Assembly (NCBI GenBank): GCA_007050885.1
Contig: SMYQ01000014.1
Location: 1-12,183, forward strand
Length of the DNA: 12,183 bases
Source: Candidatus Bathyarchaeota archaeon
Lineage (GTDB): Archaea > Thermoproteota > Bathyarchaeia > 40CM-2-53-6 > RBG-13-38-9
Direction: 5' to 3'
Shown: piece by piece, positions 1-7,092 of the stretch
Position numbering within the stretch: the first letter of the stretch is position 1
Layout of the letters: each line of letters opens with the position of its first letter
Position numbers and translations under genes: made by a program
Notes under the pieces: model-generated
Databases searched by the model: none
Told to the model about the DNA's origin: nothing
What the model saw: only the letters and a program-made list of their open reading frames with translations

Positions 1-815
1 GTTTTTTTCATATCTATTATCCTTAATGCAGGCCAATCTCTTATAGCAGGATTTGGGTGATCTAATTCTGTTTTTATTCTGACAACTGCTTCGCCTTCAT
101 GATATCTCCCTTCAAGCATACCATCCCATCTAGATAGATTATCGCTAATAGACAATGTTCTGCATTCACAATTTTTCTTGGTAAGAATTTTTTCTCTGAA
201 CTTTTCGGGTTTACATGTACAAACATAAGCTCCTCCAATTTCAAGCAATTTTCTAGCATGTTCATAATAGATTTGAATTCTATCGCTCTGAATATACTCG
301 GAATCCCATTCGCATTTCAACCATCTCAAATCATCTCTGATCATATCGTAAAATTCTAGTGAAGATTTCTTTAAGCGAGGATCAGTATCCTCAAATCTAA
401 GAATAAAATCTCCATTGTACATTTTTGCATAGTCATGAGAAAGTACTATCGCTCTAACTGAACCAAGATGTAATGCACAGTCTGGATTTGGTGAGAATCG
501 AGTAATGATCTTTGGAAACTTTTTAACATTCTTAAGGGGTGGAAGAATTTTTTGCTGTTTTTCTTTAGTGCCTTGAATTGAATTAGGCCATTTTTTCATT
601 AAAAGTGATGTTTGTTCCTCGATTGTGAGCTGATTTATTTCAGAAACAATAGTTGACACAAATTTTTTCAATTCTTTAGCTTTTTTTCTTAATTCAGCTC
701 TTTCTCCCAACACTCTTCCAATTACTGCACTAACATTCGCTTCTCCTTCATGAGATGTTGCATTTATGAGTGCATGTTTTTTTATGACCTCTTTGATTTC
801 ATCTGTAACGCTCAA
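1..815 (-). CDS. gltX: Glutamyl-tRNA synthetase, archaeal type (C-terminal part beyond the window)
   Basis: This class I aminoacyl-tRNA synthetase charges tRNA-Glu in the cytoplasm. I translated the reverse strand by hand; the frame stays open from 815 to the window edge, giving about 271 residues, roughly the N-terminal half of an archaeal GluRS. Residues 1-90 form the archaeal N-terminal extension (NATSHEGEANVSAVIGRVLG). The HIGH-type signature follows as PNPDCALHLGS at about 109-119, then the family motif FEDTDP. A further segment has paired cysteines (CTC and CEC, about 23 residues apart), matching the putative zinc-binding insertion of archaeal enzymes. TTG at 815 is preferred as start because GTGAT, an SD-like element, lies 4 bases upstream and the resulting N terminus fits the family. 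An in-frame GTG at 824 is the alternative. The gene diverges from the surface-protein gene. Confidence 0.93.
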   Translation of the reverse strand, partial: MSVTDEIKEVIKKHALINATSHEGEANVSAVIGRVLGERAELRKKAKELKKFVSTIVSEINQLTIEEQTSLLMKKWPNSIQGTKEKQQKILPPLKNVKKFPKIITRFSPNPDCALHLGSVRAIVLSHDYAKMYNGDFILRFEDTDPRLKKSSLEFYDMIRDDLRWLKCEWDSEYIQSDRIQIYYEHARKLLEIGGAYVCTCKPEKFREKILTKKNCECRTLSISDNLSRWDGMLEGRYHEGEAVVRIKTELDHPNPAIRDWPALRIIDMKK

Positions 816-864
816 GATAATCACAATAGATCGCTTTTGATTCTGATATCAAAATTGATTATGG

Positions 865-876
865 ATCATATATGAT
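865..876 (-). promoter_or_regulatory. Putative TATA box for gltX, within a 12-bp palindrome
   Basis: ATCATATATGAT is a perfect 12-bp palindrome with a TATA-like core. On the reverse strand it would place a transcription start at about 843-846, roughly 30 bases before the gltX start. The palindrome could also be a regulator site, but nothing else supports that. Confidence 0.4.
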
Positions 877-965
877 TTAAAGAGTTGATTACCTAATTTG
901 CATATACTGTTATTGTTGTTTTCAGATATCATTATTCAAACTTAAATTTGCAATTTAGATATGAA

Positions 966-974
966 TATATAAAA
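966..974 (+). promoter_or_regulatory. TATA box for the surface-protein gene
   Basis: TATATAAAA is centred about 28 bases before the GTG at 998. That is the archaeal TATA-to-start distance, so transcription would begin at or next to the start codon and the mRNA would be leaderless. No SD precedes the gene, which agrees with this. Confidence 0.6.
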
Positions 975-997
975 TATAGTTTCTCTAACTGACGAAA

Positions 998-1840
998 GTG
1001 TTGGGATTGCGAAAAATAATCCTAATCAAAATTTACTTTGCTTTGGTTTTATTGAATTCTCTTTTTAGCCTTCATTATTGTTTGGGAGAAGAAAAGTCAA
1101 TTTTAAACAATATAGATTTTGAGGCTGTTAGGTTGAGATCATGGAGTGTAGAGGGGCCAGCTAAAGTTGTTGAAACGTATGTTGTTTGGGGAGAGATATC
1201 AGAGATGGAAGAGGCGACTGATTTCCCAGAAGCTAGTCCTCACTCTGGGAAATATTTTTTGGTTCTTGGGGAAGAAAATGTTCTAGGTACAATATCGCAA
1301 AACATTAGAATACATGAAAATGCTACTCGAGCAACAATTTCTTTCTGGTATTCATGTGCTCCGACTACAGGTTCAAAATTGAGTTTCTGGATCAAAAATG
1401 AAGAAGGAGAGCTTTTGAGGAGTGTGAACTTTATTGGATCAATCGCTTGGAAAGAATTCACATATAATGTCGACTCGATAAATTTTGGAAAAAAACTAAC
1501 AATTGGATTTGATGGGGAAGGAATAACTAATTATCAAGCAATGGCTGAGGATCGCATGACATATGAGTGTTTGATGCTTCTTGATGATGTATCTTTAATT
1601 GTTGATGAGCCAGCATCACCACAAACACAAACTATGACAACAACTACCTCTAAGATCACAACAACAACCTCTTTATTGACAGAGACTCCTCCATCCAGAA
1701 GAGCCCCTCCAATAGAATTGTTCTTAGACGCTCCAAGTCCTTTTGAAATAGCTATAATTTTATTGGTATCTTGGACTACAATATCATTAGCTATATTATA
1801 TCGTTCAAGAAAAAGGCGTGAGCAAAAAGTAAGTCACTAA
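998..1840 (+). CDS. Secreted, C-terminally membrane-anchored surface protein with a predicted beta-sandwich domain
   Basis: The 280-residue protein has a basic N terminus and hydrophobic segment (about residues 5-28) that looks like a signal peptide. It is followed by a roughly 170-residue domain (about 34-204) rich in alternating beta-type stretches and aromatic residues (SFWYSC, KLSFWIK, LTIGFDGEG, LLDDVSLIVD). The closing LLDDVSL pattern is typical of jelly-roll carbohydrate-binding or MAM-like domains, but I cannot name the family. A Thr/Ser/Pro-rich stalk (207-238, with runs of TTTT) is a likely O-glycosylation region. A membrane span (about 250-268) and a short basic cytoplasmic tail (RSRKRREQ) complete it, so the bulk should face outside. 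The start is GTG at 998, supported by TATA spacing; TTG at 1001 is adjacent. It is probably a monocistronic surface or adhesion protein of unknown ligand. Confidence 0.8.
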   Translation: MLGLRKIILIKIYFALVLLNSLFSLHYCLGEEKSILNNIDFEAVRLRSWSVEGPAKVVETYVVWGEISEMEEATDFPEASPHSGKYFLVLGEENVLGTISQNIRIHENATRATISFWYSCAPTTGSKLSFWIKNEEGELLRSVNFIGSIAWKEFTYNVDSINFGKKLTIGFDGEGITNYQAMAEDRMTYECLMLLDDVSLIVDEPASPQTQTMTTTTSKITTTTSLLTETPPSRRAPPIELFLDAPSPFEIAIILLVSWTTISLAILYRSRKRREQKVSH

Positions 1841-1887
1841 ATAGTTATTATGATTTGAAAGCGCGCTAATGATTATGAATTATGCTT

Positions 1888-2442
1888 CTAAATCAAATGA
1901 TTTTTAATTAGTTCTTCTGTAGTTGGCTTGGTTATTTTTAGAAGTTCTAGACTTTCAAGTGCCGCTCGATGGCCTTTTTCGGAAGGTGAAGCACATGCGT
2001 CGGATGGTACTATCAGTTCATATCCTAATTCGAATGCGTCAAGAATTGTTTTCAATAAGCAGAATTCAGTCCGTACACCCGTAATAATTAATCGTTTAAT
2101 ACTTTTTTGTCTGAGGGTAAAGTCGAGTTCGCTTCCAAAGAAGCCGCTCATCATCCTTTTCTCAACAATTATCTCATCTGGTAGTGGAGTCAAGTCTTTA
2201 ATGACTTTCACTCCTTCAGTCCCTCTTATTGTGTGAGGTTTTCTTCCAAGTTTCTCGAAAAGCAAATCGTCAGGGTATCTGCTGTCACACGCATATATCA
2301 CTGGTATTTTTTTCTCTCTTGCTTTTGTTATGAGTGTTTTAATGTTAGGAATTATGTGTTGACAATATCTGCCAACATTGTCTATCTGCATATCTACAAC
2401 TATCAGTGCAATTTTATCTTGATTGGATTTATTCAATTTCAA
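1888..2442 (-). CDS. Isochorismatase-family cysteine hydrolase
   Basis: This 184-residue protein belongs to the isochorismatase-like (nicotinamidase-related) family, cytoplasmic hydrolases acting on C-N or ether bonds of small molecules. The catalytic triad is visible: Asp17 in VVDMQ, Lys95 in VEKRMMSGF, and the nucleophile Cys128 in TGVRTEFCL, where the family cis-peptide motif precedes the cysteine. Length is normal for single-domain members. The nicotinamidase metal-binding histidines are not obvious, so the substrate is open. The start is TTG, with a second in-frame TTG two codons on. It begins 12 bases after the stop of the flavin-reductase-like gene, so the two are probably co-transcribed. 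The 3' end faces the surface-protein gene across 47 bases. Confidence 0.87.
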   Translation of the reverse strand: MKLNKSNQDKIALIVVDMQIDNVGRYCQHIIPNIKTLITKAREKKIPVIYACDSRYPDDLLFEKLGRKPHTIRGTEGVKVIKDLTPLPDEIIVEKRMMSGFFGSELDFTLRQKSIKRLIITGVRTEFCLLKTILDAFELGYELIVPSDACASPSEKGHRAALESLELLKITKPTTEELIKNHLI

Positions 2443-2454
2443 AATCTCTTTAAG

Positions 2455-3009
2455 TTATTTAGCTGAGAATCCGTGCAATCCAATTATTTTATTTAGATTC
2501 CAATATTCTCCTTGATTATAAACGAATGGTGAAGCCTTACTGAAATCTATGGCTCCTTTTTCGTTAAGAATATTTTTGTCCACATGAACTTGGACTATTT
2601 CACCAAGAAATAAATAATGACTGCCTAACGAGATTTTATTTTTCGAAATACATTCCATATTTACCGGGCATTCTTTGATGAGGGGCGGTTGTATCTGTTT
2701 TGAAGGTTCAGGAGTAAGTTTTGTTTCAGCAAATTTGTCTAGATTTTTACCGGAAAAAACTCCACAGTAATCCGTTTCCCTAAGGATCTTAGTGGGTGGG
2801 ATATTGACAGCAAATTCGCCTGAATCTTCAATTAGCCCACAAGAATAGCGGTGAGGACGAATGCTTATTCCTATGGTGGGTGGCTCGGAACATACGATTC
2901 CATTCCATGCCAAAGTTATGATGTTAGGAGTTTTTTTTGAATCTATGCAGGTAACGAGAACAACTGGGCAAGGATATAGTGCGGTCCAAGGACTTTTCGA
3001 TATTTTCAT
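2455..3009 (-). CDS. Flavin reductase-like FMN-binding split-barrel protein (flavoredoxin type)
   Basis: The protein (184 residues from ATG at 3009) matches the flavin-reductase-like/flavoredoxin family (DIM6/NTAB type), which binds FMN non-covalently and serves in NAD(P)H:flavin reduction or electron transfer. Visible family features are the N-terminal LYPCPVVLVTC strand, TPNIITLAWNGIVCSEPPTIGISIRPHRYS (the FMN-binding stretch, quoted here by pattern), the FAVNIP motif, and SHYLFLGEIVQVHV near the C terminus. ATG at 3009 is chosen because GTGAG sits just upstream as an SD and the N terminus then has family length. GTG at 3018 is the alternative and adds three residues. It heads a two-gene operon with the isochorismatase-family gene, so the pair may share a substrate or supply reduced flavin, but the pathway is not evident. 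Confidence 0.87.
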   Translation of the reverse strand: MKISKSPWTALYPCPVVLVTCIDSKKTPNIITLAWNGIVCSEPPTIGISIRPHRYSCGLIEDSGEFAVNIPPTKILRETDYCGVFSGKNLDKFAETKLTPEPSKQIQPPLIKECPVNMECISKNKISLGSHYLFLGEIVQVHVDKNILNEKGAIDFSKASPFVYNQGEYWNLNKIIGLHGFSAK

Positions 3010-3030
3010 GAATCTCACTTCTGATGTATC

Positions 3031-3057
3031 AATTCTTAAAATTTGCTGATTAAATTT
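3031..3057 (-). promoter_or_regulatory. Candidate promoter region for the flavin reductase/isochorismatase operon
   Basis: Two TATA-like elements lie on the reverse strand, AAATTTAAT near 3050-3057 and TTTTAAGA near 3033-3040. The second would give an almost leaderless ATG at 3009, the first a leader of about 15 bases. The sequence does not decide between them. Confidence 0.3.
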
Positions 3058-3089
3058 GGAAAATTTCAGATCGCTATAACGCCGTTATT

Positions 3090-3097
3090 CTTATATC
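3090..3097 (+). promoter_or_regulatory. TATA box for the cysteine synthase gene
   Basis: CTTATATC is centred about 36 bases before the ATG at 3130, which predicts a leader of about 8-12 bases. Its position inside the otherwise open N-terminal frame argues that translation starts at 3130 and not at 3043. Confidence 0.5.
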
Positions 3098-3129
3098 TTT
3101 CAATATGTCTCAATCGATATAGGCACATC

Positions 3130-4110
3130 ATGATCGCGAATAACATGTTGGAACTCGTCGGCAACACGCCCATGGTTAAAATCAATAATATAGTGCAAAA
3201 ACCTAGAATGGATATGTATCTAAAATTGGAAAAATTCAATCCTGGCGGATCGATTAAAGACAGAATAGCGAAATATATGATCGAGCATGCCGAGAGAGAA
3301 GGTGTTCTAACAAAGGGTAAGATAGTGATCGAACCTACAAGTGGGAATACAGGAATAGGGTTGGCAATTGCATGCGCTGTTAAAGGATATAGGCTTGTTC
3401 TTGTTATGCCTGAGACAATGACTATGGAAAGACGAAAGATCCTAATGGTTCATGGAGCACAAATTATACTCTCTCCAGGTTCAAAAGGAATGAATGGGGC
3501 AGAGGACTTGGCCAAGAAGATTGTTGATAAGGATCCAGAAAAATATTTCATGCCAAATCAGTTCTCTAATAAATATAATGTGTTAGCTCATCAGGAGACC
3601 ACTGCTGAGGAAATATGGAGTGATACGAAAGGAAAAATTACACACTTTGTCGCTGGAATAGGGACATCTGGAACTCTCATGGGTGTTTCAAGTAATCTTA
3701 AGAAAAGGAATCCGGCGATTAGAATAATCGCGGTAGAACCCGACGTAAATACTCCAATTCAAGGCCTTAAGAATCTTAAGACTCAATATGTCCCTTCAAT
3801 ATTTGATAAAACTGGTATTGATGAAACACACTATGCCAAATTATCTGATGCTGAGGAAACTGCCAGAGTTCTCGCTTTGAAAGAAGGAATATTTTGTGGG
3901 CCAAGTACTGGAGCAATTCTACATGTTGCTTTAGCTAAGGCAACACAATTGGAAAATGGAGTCATGGTTGTAATGGCCCCCGATGGTGGTGAAAAGTATC
4001 TTAGTACAGAATTGTGTGATGTTGACAGATGTCTTGAATGCATTCAAAGACATGGTGGTCCATGTGCCTTTATGGATAAGGACATAAAACCCAATACAAT
4101 TCAGAAATAA
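3130..4110 (+). CDS. cysM: Cysteine synthase, CysM-type PLP enzyme, with Cys-rich C-terminal tail
   Basis: This PLP-dependent beta-replacement enzyme makes cysteine from an activated serine (O-acetyl- or O-phosphoserine) and a sulfide donor in the cytoplasm. The 326-residue protein shows the PLP lysine Lys43 in GGSIKDR, the phosphate/substrate loop TSGNTG (70-75), GIGTSGTLMG (177-186), and the PLP-phosphate region GPSTGAIL (257-264). The segment PIQGLKNLKTQYVPSIFD and EGIFCGPSTG resembles CysM more than CysK, including O-phosphoserine-using relatives. The C terminus carries Cys296, Cys301, Cys304 and Cys312 (CX4CX2CX7C), which is not part of the usual fold. The frame is open back to 3043, but the added 29 residues overlap the TATA box and do not match the family, so ATG 3130 was chosen. 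The substrate cannot be settled from sequence alone. Confidence 0.93.
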   Translation: MIANNMLELVGNTPMVKINNIVQKPRMDMYLKLEKFNPGGSIKDRIAKYMIEHAEREGVLTKGKIVIEPTSGNTGIGLAIACAVKGYRLVLVMPETMTMERRKILMVHGAQIILSPGSKGMNGAEDLAKKIVDKDPEKYFMPNQFSNKYNVLAHQETTAEEIWSDTKGKITHFVAGIGTSGTLMGVSSNLKKRNPAIRIIAVEPDVNTPIQGLKNLKTQYVPSIFDKTGIDETHYAKLSDAEETARVLALKEGIFCGPSTGAILHVALAKATQLENGVMVVMAPDGGEKYLSTELCDVDRCLECIQRHGGPCAFMDKDIKPNTIQK

Positions 4111-4123
4111 GTGCGCAATATCA

Positions 4124-4133
4124 TTTTTTATTT
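4124..4133 (+). terminator. T-rich terminator after cysteine synthase
   Basis: A run of six T (TTTTTTATTT on the coding strand) begins 13 bases after the stop codon, the form of an archaeal intrinsic terminator. A second run of seven T follows at 4177-4183. Confidence 0.4.
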
Positions 4134-4235
4134 GTGTGTGCCTTCGCTGGTGAGAGAAATCAAATTTGTAAAGATGTTTTTTTAAATTCGGAAGTGAATA
4201 GTCTCAATTAATGGAAATGACCTATTCTCAATTGT

Positions 4236-4249
4236 TTTTATTAATAAAA
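4236..4249. repeat. 14-bp AT-only perfect palindrome between convergent genes
   Basis: TTTTATTAATAAAA is self-complementary and lies between the converging cysteine synthase and ferredoxin genes, about 40 bases beyond the ferredoxin stop. It may contribute to termination on either strand. AT-only palindromes of this size can also occur by chance in AT-rich DNA. Confidence 0.3.
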
Positions 4250-4287
4250 TAATATGGGGTAAAATTGTATTAGTTAATGTGTGTTTT

Positions 4288-4470
4288 CTATTCTTCAACT
4301 GTGATTGCTTGGGTTGGGCATTGTGTTTCGCAAGCACGACATACTATGCAGGCATCTTGATTGACAGGCACTGATTTCTCATTCTGCATTTCAAAAACGC
4401 TAACTGGACAAACGCTTACACATATTCCGTCCCCATTACACTTGTCTTTATCGACTGTTACTTTTGGCAT
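4288..4470 (-). CDS. Small two-cluster ferredoxin with an Asp in the first cluster motif
   Basis: This 60-residue soluble electron carrier has two ferredoxin motifs. The first is CX2DX2CX3CP (Cys11, Asp14, Cys17, Cys21), with aspartate where the second cysteine usually stands. The second is a complete CX2CX2CX3CP (Cys41, Cys44, Cys47, Cys51). By analogy with ferredoxins such as that of Pyrococcus furiosus, the first site may hold a [3Fe-4S] or Asp-ligated [4Fe-4S] cluster and the second an ordinary [4Fe-4S] cluster. ATG at 4470 is chosen over the in-frame GTG at 4479 because GAGGTG lies 6 bases upstream of it and would overlap the GTG. It has its own promoter. No dedicated oxidoreductase is next to it, so its partner is unknown. 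Confidence 0.92.
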   Translation of the reverse strand: MPKVTVDKDKCNGDGICVSVCPVSVFEMQNEKSVPVNQDACIVCRACETQCPTQAITVEE

Positions 4471-4476
4471 AATTCC

Positions 4477-4482
4477 CACCTC
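4477..4482 (-). promoter_or_regulatory. Strong SD (GAGGTG) fixing the ferredoxin start
   Basis: GAGGTG on the reverse strand with a 6-base spacer points to ATG 4470. It overlaps the alternative GTG at 4479, which rules that start out. Confidence 0.7.
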
Positions 4483-4513
4483 TCTGATTTTGGTTTGAAT
4501 TGAAAATATCGTG

Positions 4514-4524
4514 TCCTATATATC
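4514..4524 (-). promoter_or_regulatory. TATA box for the ferredoxin gene
   Basis: GATATATAGG on the reverse strand lies about 50 bases before the ATG, predicting a start of transcription near 4493 and a leader of about 23 bases that contains the SD. Confidence 0.5.
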
Positions 4525-4527
4525 TCT

Positions 4528-4548
4528 TTAATTAAAAGAAAAGAATGT
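4528..4548 (-). terminator. T-rich terminator after ahcY
   Basis: On the reverse strand TTCTTTTCTTTTAATT follows about 25 bases after the ahcY stop and precedes the ferredoxin promoter. This suits an archaeal oligo-T terminator and suggests the two genes are separate transcripts. Confidence 0.4.
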
Positions 4549-4570
4549 GTTTAATAGTTTAAATTGAATT

Positions 4571-5824
4571 TTAGGTGCCAGCTTTCCAACTTTTAAGATA
4601 CTTGATCTGCTCTTCAGTTAAATCATCAATTTGTATCCCCATGCTTTCAAGAGCCATTTTAGCTACTCTCTTATCGATCTCTTCAGGGACTCTATGAACT
4701 TTCTTATCTAAACTATGACCTTTCTTTGCAATGTATTCTGAGCAAAGTGCTTGATTAGCAAATGACATCATCATTACTTCACAAGGGTGACCTTCAGCAG
4801 CACCTAGATTTACCAACCTTCCCTCTGCTAAAAGGTATAATTTATTTCCATTTTTCAACGTATATTCTTCAACATTTGGTCTAACCAACTCTTTCGATTT
4901 AGACATGGATTCCAATTCATTTACCTTGACTTCGATGTTGAAATGACCGGAATTTGCTAAAATTGCGCCATTTTTCATTAATCGCATTTCCTTTTGTGTA
5001 ATCACCCCGACATCCCCTGTTGCTGTTACGAATATGTCTCCAATTTTTGCTGCTTCTTGTATTGGCATAACTCTGAATCCATCCATAACGGCCTCAAGAG
5101 CTCGAATTGGATCAATCTCGGAAACAATTACGTTTGCACCCATGCCACGCGCTCTGGTAGCTATTCCTCTTCCACACCATCCATAACCACACACTACAAA
5201 GACTTTTCCTGCTATGAGAAGGCTTGTTGCTCTTAGGATTCCGTCTATTGTGCTTTGACCAGTTCCATATCTGTTATCAAAAAGATATTTTGTGTAAGCA
5301 TCGTTGACAGCTATTATCGGATATTTCAATTTATTAGATGTTGCCATTGCTCTGAGTCTGATTACTCCACTGGTGGTCTCTTCTGTTCCTCCAATCACAT
5401 TTTCCACAAGTTTCTGCTCTTCAGTATGTAACAGGCTAACTAAATCTGCACCATCATCTAATGTAATGTATGGGGCATGTTGAGCTACTTGCTTTAAACA
5501 CCAATAATATTCTTCATTGGTTTCTCCACGCCAAGCATATACATGAACTCCACTCTTAGATAAAGAGGCGGCCACATCGTCTTGCGTTGAAAGTGGATTT
5601 GACCCACACAAAGCTACTTCTGCTCCTCCAGCCGTTAAAGTATTGATTAGCACTGCTGTTTCTTTAGTAACGTGTAAACATGCACCTACTTTCAAATCTG
5701 CCAACGGTTTTCTTTTCTCGAAATCTTTTCTAATATTAGTTAAAACAGGCATATGTGCTTCTGCCCATTTAATGGATTTCAAACCGGACTCTTGAAGTCC
5801 TTCATCTTTAATTTTGTATTCCAA
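4571..5824 (-). CDS. ahcY: Adenosylhomocysteinase (S-adenosylhomocysteine hydrolase)
   Basis: This NAD-dependent cytoplasmic enzyme splits S-adenosylhomocysteine into adenosine and homocysteine, relieving product inhibition of methyltransferases. The 417-residue protein is of the short archaeal/thermotogal type without the C-terminal Lys-Tyr tail of the eukaryotic and most bacterial forms. Visible are the substrate site [10 protein letters not shown] (His51), [14 protein letters not shown], the DDGAD segment with Asp124, Lys179 and Asp183 in [11 protein letters not shown], the NAD loop GYGWCGRG (213-220), and SGHFNIEV with His294. The position matching human Cys195 is Thr188. The start is TTG at 5824, with GAGGGTGG as SD 10 bases upstream and an N terminus (MEYKIKD) fitting the family. 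It lies 20 bases after the APH-fold kinase gene and is probably translated from the same mRNA. Some archaeal homologues prefer S-inosylhomocysteine, which sequence alone cannot exclude. Confidence 0.96.
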   Translation of the reverse strand: MEYKIKDEGLQESGLKSIKWAEAHMPVLTNIRKDFEKRKPLADLKVGACLHVTKETAVLINTLTAGGAEVALCGSNPLSTQDDVAASLSKSGVHVYAWRGETNEEYYWCLKQVAQHAPYITLDDGADLVSLLHTEEQKLVENVIGGTEETTSGVIRLRAMATSNKLKYPIIAVNDAYTKYLFDNRYGTGQSTIDGILRATSLLIAGKVFVVCGYGWCGRGIATRARGMGANVIVSEIDPIRALEAVMDGFRVMPIQEAAKIGDIFVTATGDVGVITQKEMRLMKNGAILANSGHFNIEVKVNELESMSKSKELVRPNVEEYTLKNGNKLYLLAEGRLVNLGAAEGHPCEVMMMSFANQALCSEYIAKKGHSLDKKVHRVPEEIDKRVAKMALESMGIQIDDLTEEQIKYLKSWKAGT

Positions 5825-5834
5825 AGTTATCGTG

Positions 5835-5842
5835 CCACCCTC
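5835..5842 (-). promoter_or_regulatory. SD (GAGGGTGG) fixing the TTG start of ahcY
   Basis: GAGGGTGG on the reverse strand lies 10 bases before TTG 5824. There is no in-frame ATG or GTG nearby, so the TTG is well supported. Confidence 0.6.
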
Positions 5843-5844
5843 AA

Positions 5845-6972
5845 TTAATTTGGTTCTTTTTCAATATACGACTCTAAACTATCAGAATTAAACTCTTTAT
5901 CATTGATCACGTTGAGTATAAAGTTGAAAATCTTTCTTCTCTTGAATGTTTCAAGATCTGGGTAGTAAAGTGGGTGTGCAATTACCGTTCCCCTGAAAGC
6001 ATAAAAAGGGGGCATGTATCGTAAGATGTCTTTATCCTTTGTTTTGTTGATGTATTCGTCTAAAAAAATCCTAAAAAGTTTTTCGAAATGAGGTGTCAAT
6101 TTTCCATGTTTCCATATGCTGAAAAAAAGATAATTAATGCTAAGTCCAGCGACATCGTCAGCTGGTTCTCCAAATTTCTCTCTCGACATATCTAATGCAA
6201 GAATAGAATTGTCGTCTTTAAATCTCAAATTTCCAAAAGGATGAACGTCTCCATGTATTCTCGAACATCGCTCAGAAGAGTATTTGATTCTATTTCTCCA
6301 GCGTACTGTCTCGACCTCTACTTTCTCCAATTCTTCAATTGATGTGAAATCTAAGTCAATCGTTGGTGGATATGTGTCTATAACTCCCATTAACATCTCG
6401 CCATGCCCAATTAAATCTCGAATGTGCCTAGCGTATAGGTTTGGATTTTGATTCTTTTGCGAATGTAGTTTCGCCAAATATTCAGCTATGACTCCAGCAC
6501 GGAGTCTATCCTTATCCGATAAACTCTGTTTCTCAGCGATTTTGAAAAGGTCATTCGAGTAAGGAGAACTTTCTGATTCAGGAATTTCATCGACAAAATG
6601 TAAAAATTCAATAGAGTCTCCAATAGATTTGATTGTCCCATCTGATGTTAATGCTGCAACATCAAAAGATTCTGAACAAGTTCCAACAGGAGCGCTTCTC
6701 AGTAAACTGTGTTGAAGCAGTAATACTGAAGAATGGTCAGATAAATAATCGTGGCCCCATCCAGTGTCACCACGGACAACTCTCATAACAATTCTTTTTA
6801 TCTGATTGCTAATTGTAAGTATAATTAGAAAACCTGCATTATGAAATCCTTCTCCAATTTTTTCTATTGAAATCAATTTTGTAGATCCACCAAAAAGTGT
6901 TCCTAAATAAACTTCAATTTCCTTAGAATCGATCTGAAAAGATTTTGACCCAACCAAGATTTCATATTTCAA
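5845..6972 (-). CDS. APH-fold phosphotransferase, substrate unknown
   Basis: This is a protein of about 375 residues with the aminoglycoside-phosphotransferase/choline-kinase fold, a family that transfers ATP phosphate to sugars, amino alcohols, methylthioribose, homoserine or drugs. Seen in order are a glycine-rich loop region ([12 protein letters not shown], about 38-48), the strand RIVMRVV with Arg where a lysine often stands, and the Brenner motif HGDVHPFGN with catalytic Asp242 and Asn248. A metal-binding Asp261 in [14 protein letters not shown] follows. TTG at 6972 is preferred because AAGGGAG lies 10 bases upstream, a layout nearly identical to that of ahcY; TTG at 7008 would add 12 residues. 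It precedes ahcY by 20 bases and diverges from the APS-kinase-like gene. Nothing suggests drug resistance; a metabolic kinase is more likely. Confidence 0.85.
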   Translation of the reverse strand: MKYEILVGSKSFQIDSKEIEVYLGTLFGGSTKLISIEKIGEGFHNAGFLIILTISNQIKRIVMRVVRGDTGWGHDYLSDHSSVLLLQHSLLRSAPVGTCSESFDVAALTSDGTIKSIGDSIEFLHFVDEIPESESSPYSNDLFKIAEKQSLSDKDRLRAGVIAEYLAKLHSQKNQNPNLYARHIRDLIGHGEMLMGVIDTYPPTIDLDFTSIEELEKVEVETVRWRNRIKYSSERCSRIHGDVHPFGNLRFKDDNSILALDMSREKFGEPADDVAGLSINYLFFSIWKHGKLTPHFEKLFRIFLDEYINKTKDKDILRYMPPFYAFRGTVIAHPLYYPDLETFKRRKIFNFILNVINDKEFNSDSLESYIEKEPN

Positions 6973-6982
6973 AGTTAATTCG

Positions 6983-6990
6983 CTCCCTTC
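6983..6990 (-). promoter_or_regulatory. SD (GAAGGGAG) supporting the TTG start at 6972
   Basis: GAAGGGAG on the reverse strand sits 10 bases before TTG 6972, the same spacing as the ahcY SD, and both starts are preceded by AACT. This favours 6972 over TTG 7008. Confidence 0.5.
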
Positions 6991-7092
6991 TTGCTCTTTA
7001 TGATGCAATTATGAAGATTTGTTCATGTATTAGAAAGGGCTTCGATTTGAATATCAAGTGTTTCTCTTATTAGGAGCTTTAGGAAGCAATTA

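Noticed and set aside
74..265. 63-codon reverse-strand reading frame
   Set aside because: It lies in a different frame inside the gltX coding region, which has clear synthetase motifs and an open frame throughout.
1890..1903. AAATCA-AA-TGATTT hairpin followed by T's as a terminator for the surface-protein gene
   Set aside because: Weak stem of A-T pairs that mostly codes for the end of the convergent gene; possible, but not convincing.
1928..2236. 102-codon forward reading frame
   Set aside because: Antisense shadow of the isochorismatase-family gene; no family features and no SD.
3043..3129. 29-residue N-terminal extension of the cysteine synthase
   Set aside because: It contains the probable TATA box, has no match to the family and lacks an SD; ATG 3130 fits better.
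5845..6972. Aminoglycoside resistance role for the APH-fold protein
   Set aside because: The family is broad, the context is methionine-cycle and sulfur metabolism, and there is no resistance or mobile context.
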